The position numbers and the translations under genes were made by a program. From an uncultured bacterium (GTDB taxonomy: Bacteria; Bacteroidota; Bacteroidia; Bacteroidales; Marinifilaceae): DNA of 64,000 nucleotides. The notes beneath the pieces are model-generated. The model did no database searches. It was not told the DNA's origin and saw nothing but the letters and a program-made list of their open reading frames with translations. Positions within the stretch are counted from its first letter, which is position 1; every line of letters starts with the position of its first letter. This document shows, piece by piece, positions 63,666 through 64,000 of this stretch. The stretch lies in NCBI GenBank assembly GCA_905216195.1, contig CAJMSX010000001.1, positions 62,001 to 126,000 on the forward strand. Direction: 5' to 3'.

Positions 63666-64000
63666 AAATGCAAGGGAAAGTCAAGTAATCGCAAGTAGTT
63701 TAAGCGGTAACGAATTGGCCGGGGCATTATCGGAATTGGTGGCTGTGCGGTGGGATAATTATGACTTATCACCCTTCATGTTGTATTTGGTGGACGTTTG
63801 CGTCCCTGCCGCTTTGCCTTATTTAGCGGATCAGTTTGATGTAGACGGATTACGGGGTTTCGCTATGGTAGTCGATGAGGAGCAGCAAAGGGAATTAATT
63901 AAACAAAGTATCAGTTTACATAAATATATGGGTACCCCGTGGGCGATCCGGGAGGCATGTAATACAATTGGGTTTCCTGTGATCTTATTGGAAGAAGGCG
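63658..64000 (+). CDS. Tail protein I-like, cut by window edge
   Basis: 114 codons are visible from ATG at 63658, in another frame than the J end. DNYDLSPFMLYLVDVCVPAALPYLADQFDV and SLHKYMGTPWAIREACNTIGF match P2 gpI, which joins baseplate and tail fibres. Fibre genes are expected beyond the edge. Confidence 0.85.
   Translation, partial: MSENARESQVIASSLSGNELAGALSELVAVRWDNYDLSPFMLYLVDVCVPAALPYLADQFDVDGLRGFAMVVDEEQQRELIKQSISLHKYMGTPWAIREACNTIGFPVILLEEG

Noticed and set aside
43354..64000. A transposable Mu-type phage
   Set aside because: Some capsid and neck genes are Mu-like, but there are no MuA/MuB-like transposase genes in the early region, and the tRNA half at the left end fits site-specific integration.

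Overview
The window comes from a gut-type member of the Bacteroidales, possibly close to Odoribacter or Butyricimonas; the genus is inferred from gene content only. Supporting traits are RprX/RprY-like two-component proteins, a 6-bladed beta-propeller lipoprotein of the BF3164 type, BACON and leucine-rich-repeat lipoproteins with FimB/Mfa2-like modules, a MaeB malic enzyme, and promoters of the Bacteroidetes form TTTG-N19/21-TAnnTTTG instead of the sigma-70 form.

Bases 1-42851 are chromosomal. In order they hold: the 3' part of aroA and an AspT/YidE-type transporter; tadA; pgk; a two-gene TrkH/TrkA potassium uptake operon; an orphan membrane sensor kinase; a small DMT-type membrane protein; an AAA ATPase plus DUF4435 pair resembling the PARIS (AriA/AriB) anti-phage system; a beta-propeller lipoprotein; ruvB; rprX-rprY; rpiB; and a large secreted transglutaminase-like protein. 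Next is a five-gene leftward operon (31312 to 21072): an outer-membrane beta-barrel protein followed by four lipoproteins that all share one FimB/Mfa2-like module, two of them carrying long leucine-rich-repeat arrays. A rightward three-gene secreted operon follows (31501-35591), ending in a WG-repeat plus caspase-fold protease and preceded by LPP20-like and DUF4384-like proteins. Then come maeB, mutL and two membrane-protein genes, and a thioredoxin-fold lipoprotein. mutL carries an in-frame TAA that removes its last 60 residues, although the rest of the gene remains intact and in frame downstream of the stop.

At 43038-43079 lies the 3' half of a tRNA-Ala(GGC) gene without its 5' half, immediately followed by a prophage that runs off the right edge. 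This fits attL of an element integrated in the anticodon loop. The prophage begins with a leftward CI-like repressor and a switch region (two 18-bp direct repeats, one between the -33 and -7 boxes of a rightward promoter). Early genes follow: small DNA-binding proteins, a phage-borne radical SAM enzyme, and a replication-initiator-like protein. The morphogenesis block has a lambda-like head module (Nu1-like and GpA-like terminase, gpW, lambda-type portal), a fused prohead protease/major capsid protein with a Mu GpT-like capsid part, and a P2/Mu-like contractile tail (sheath, tube, chaperone, tape measure, U, X, D, V, W, J, I). The tail chaperone carries a canonical A_AAA_AAC slippery heptamer whose -1 shift opens a 59-codon extension ending just before the tape measure. 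No integrase, lysis genes or right attachment site fall within the window.

The observations most worth following are the mutL nonsense codon, the caspase/DUF4384 secreted operon, the modular LRR lipoprotein operon, the radical SAM enzyme in the prophage early region, and the PARIS-like pair.
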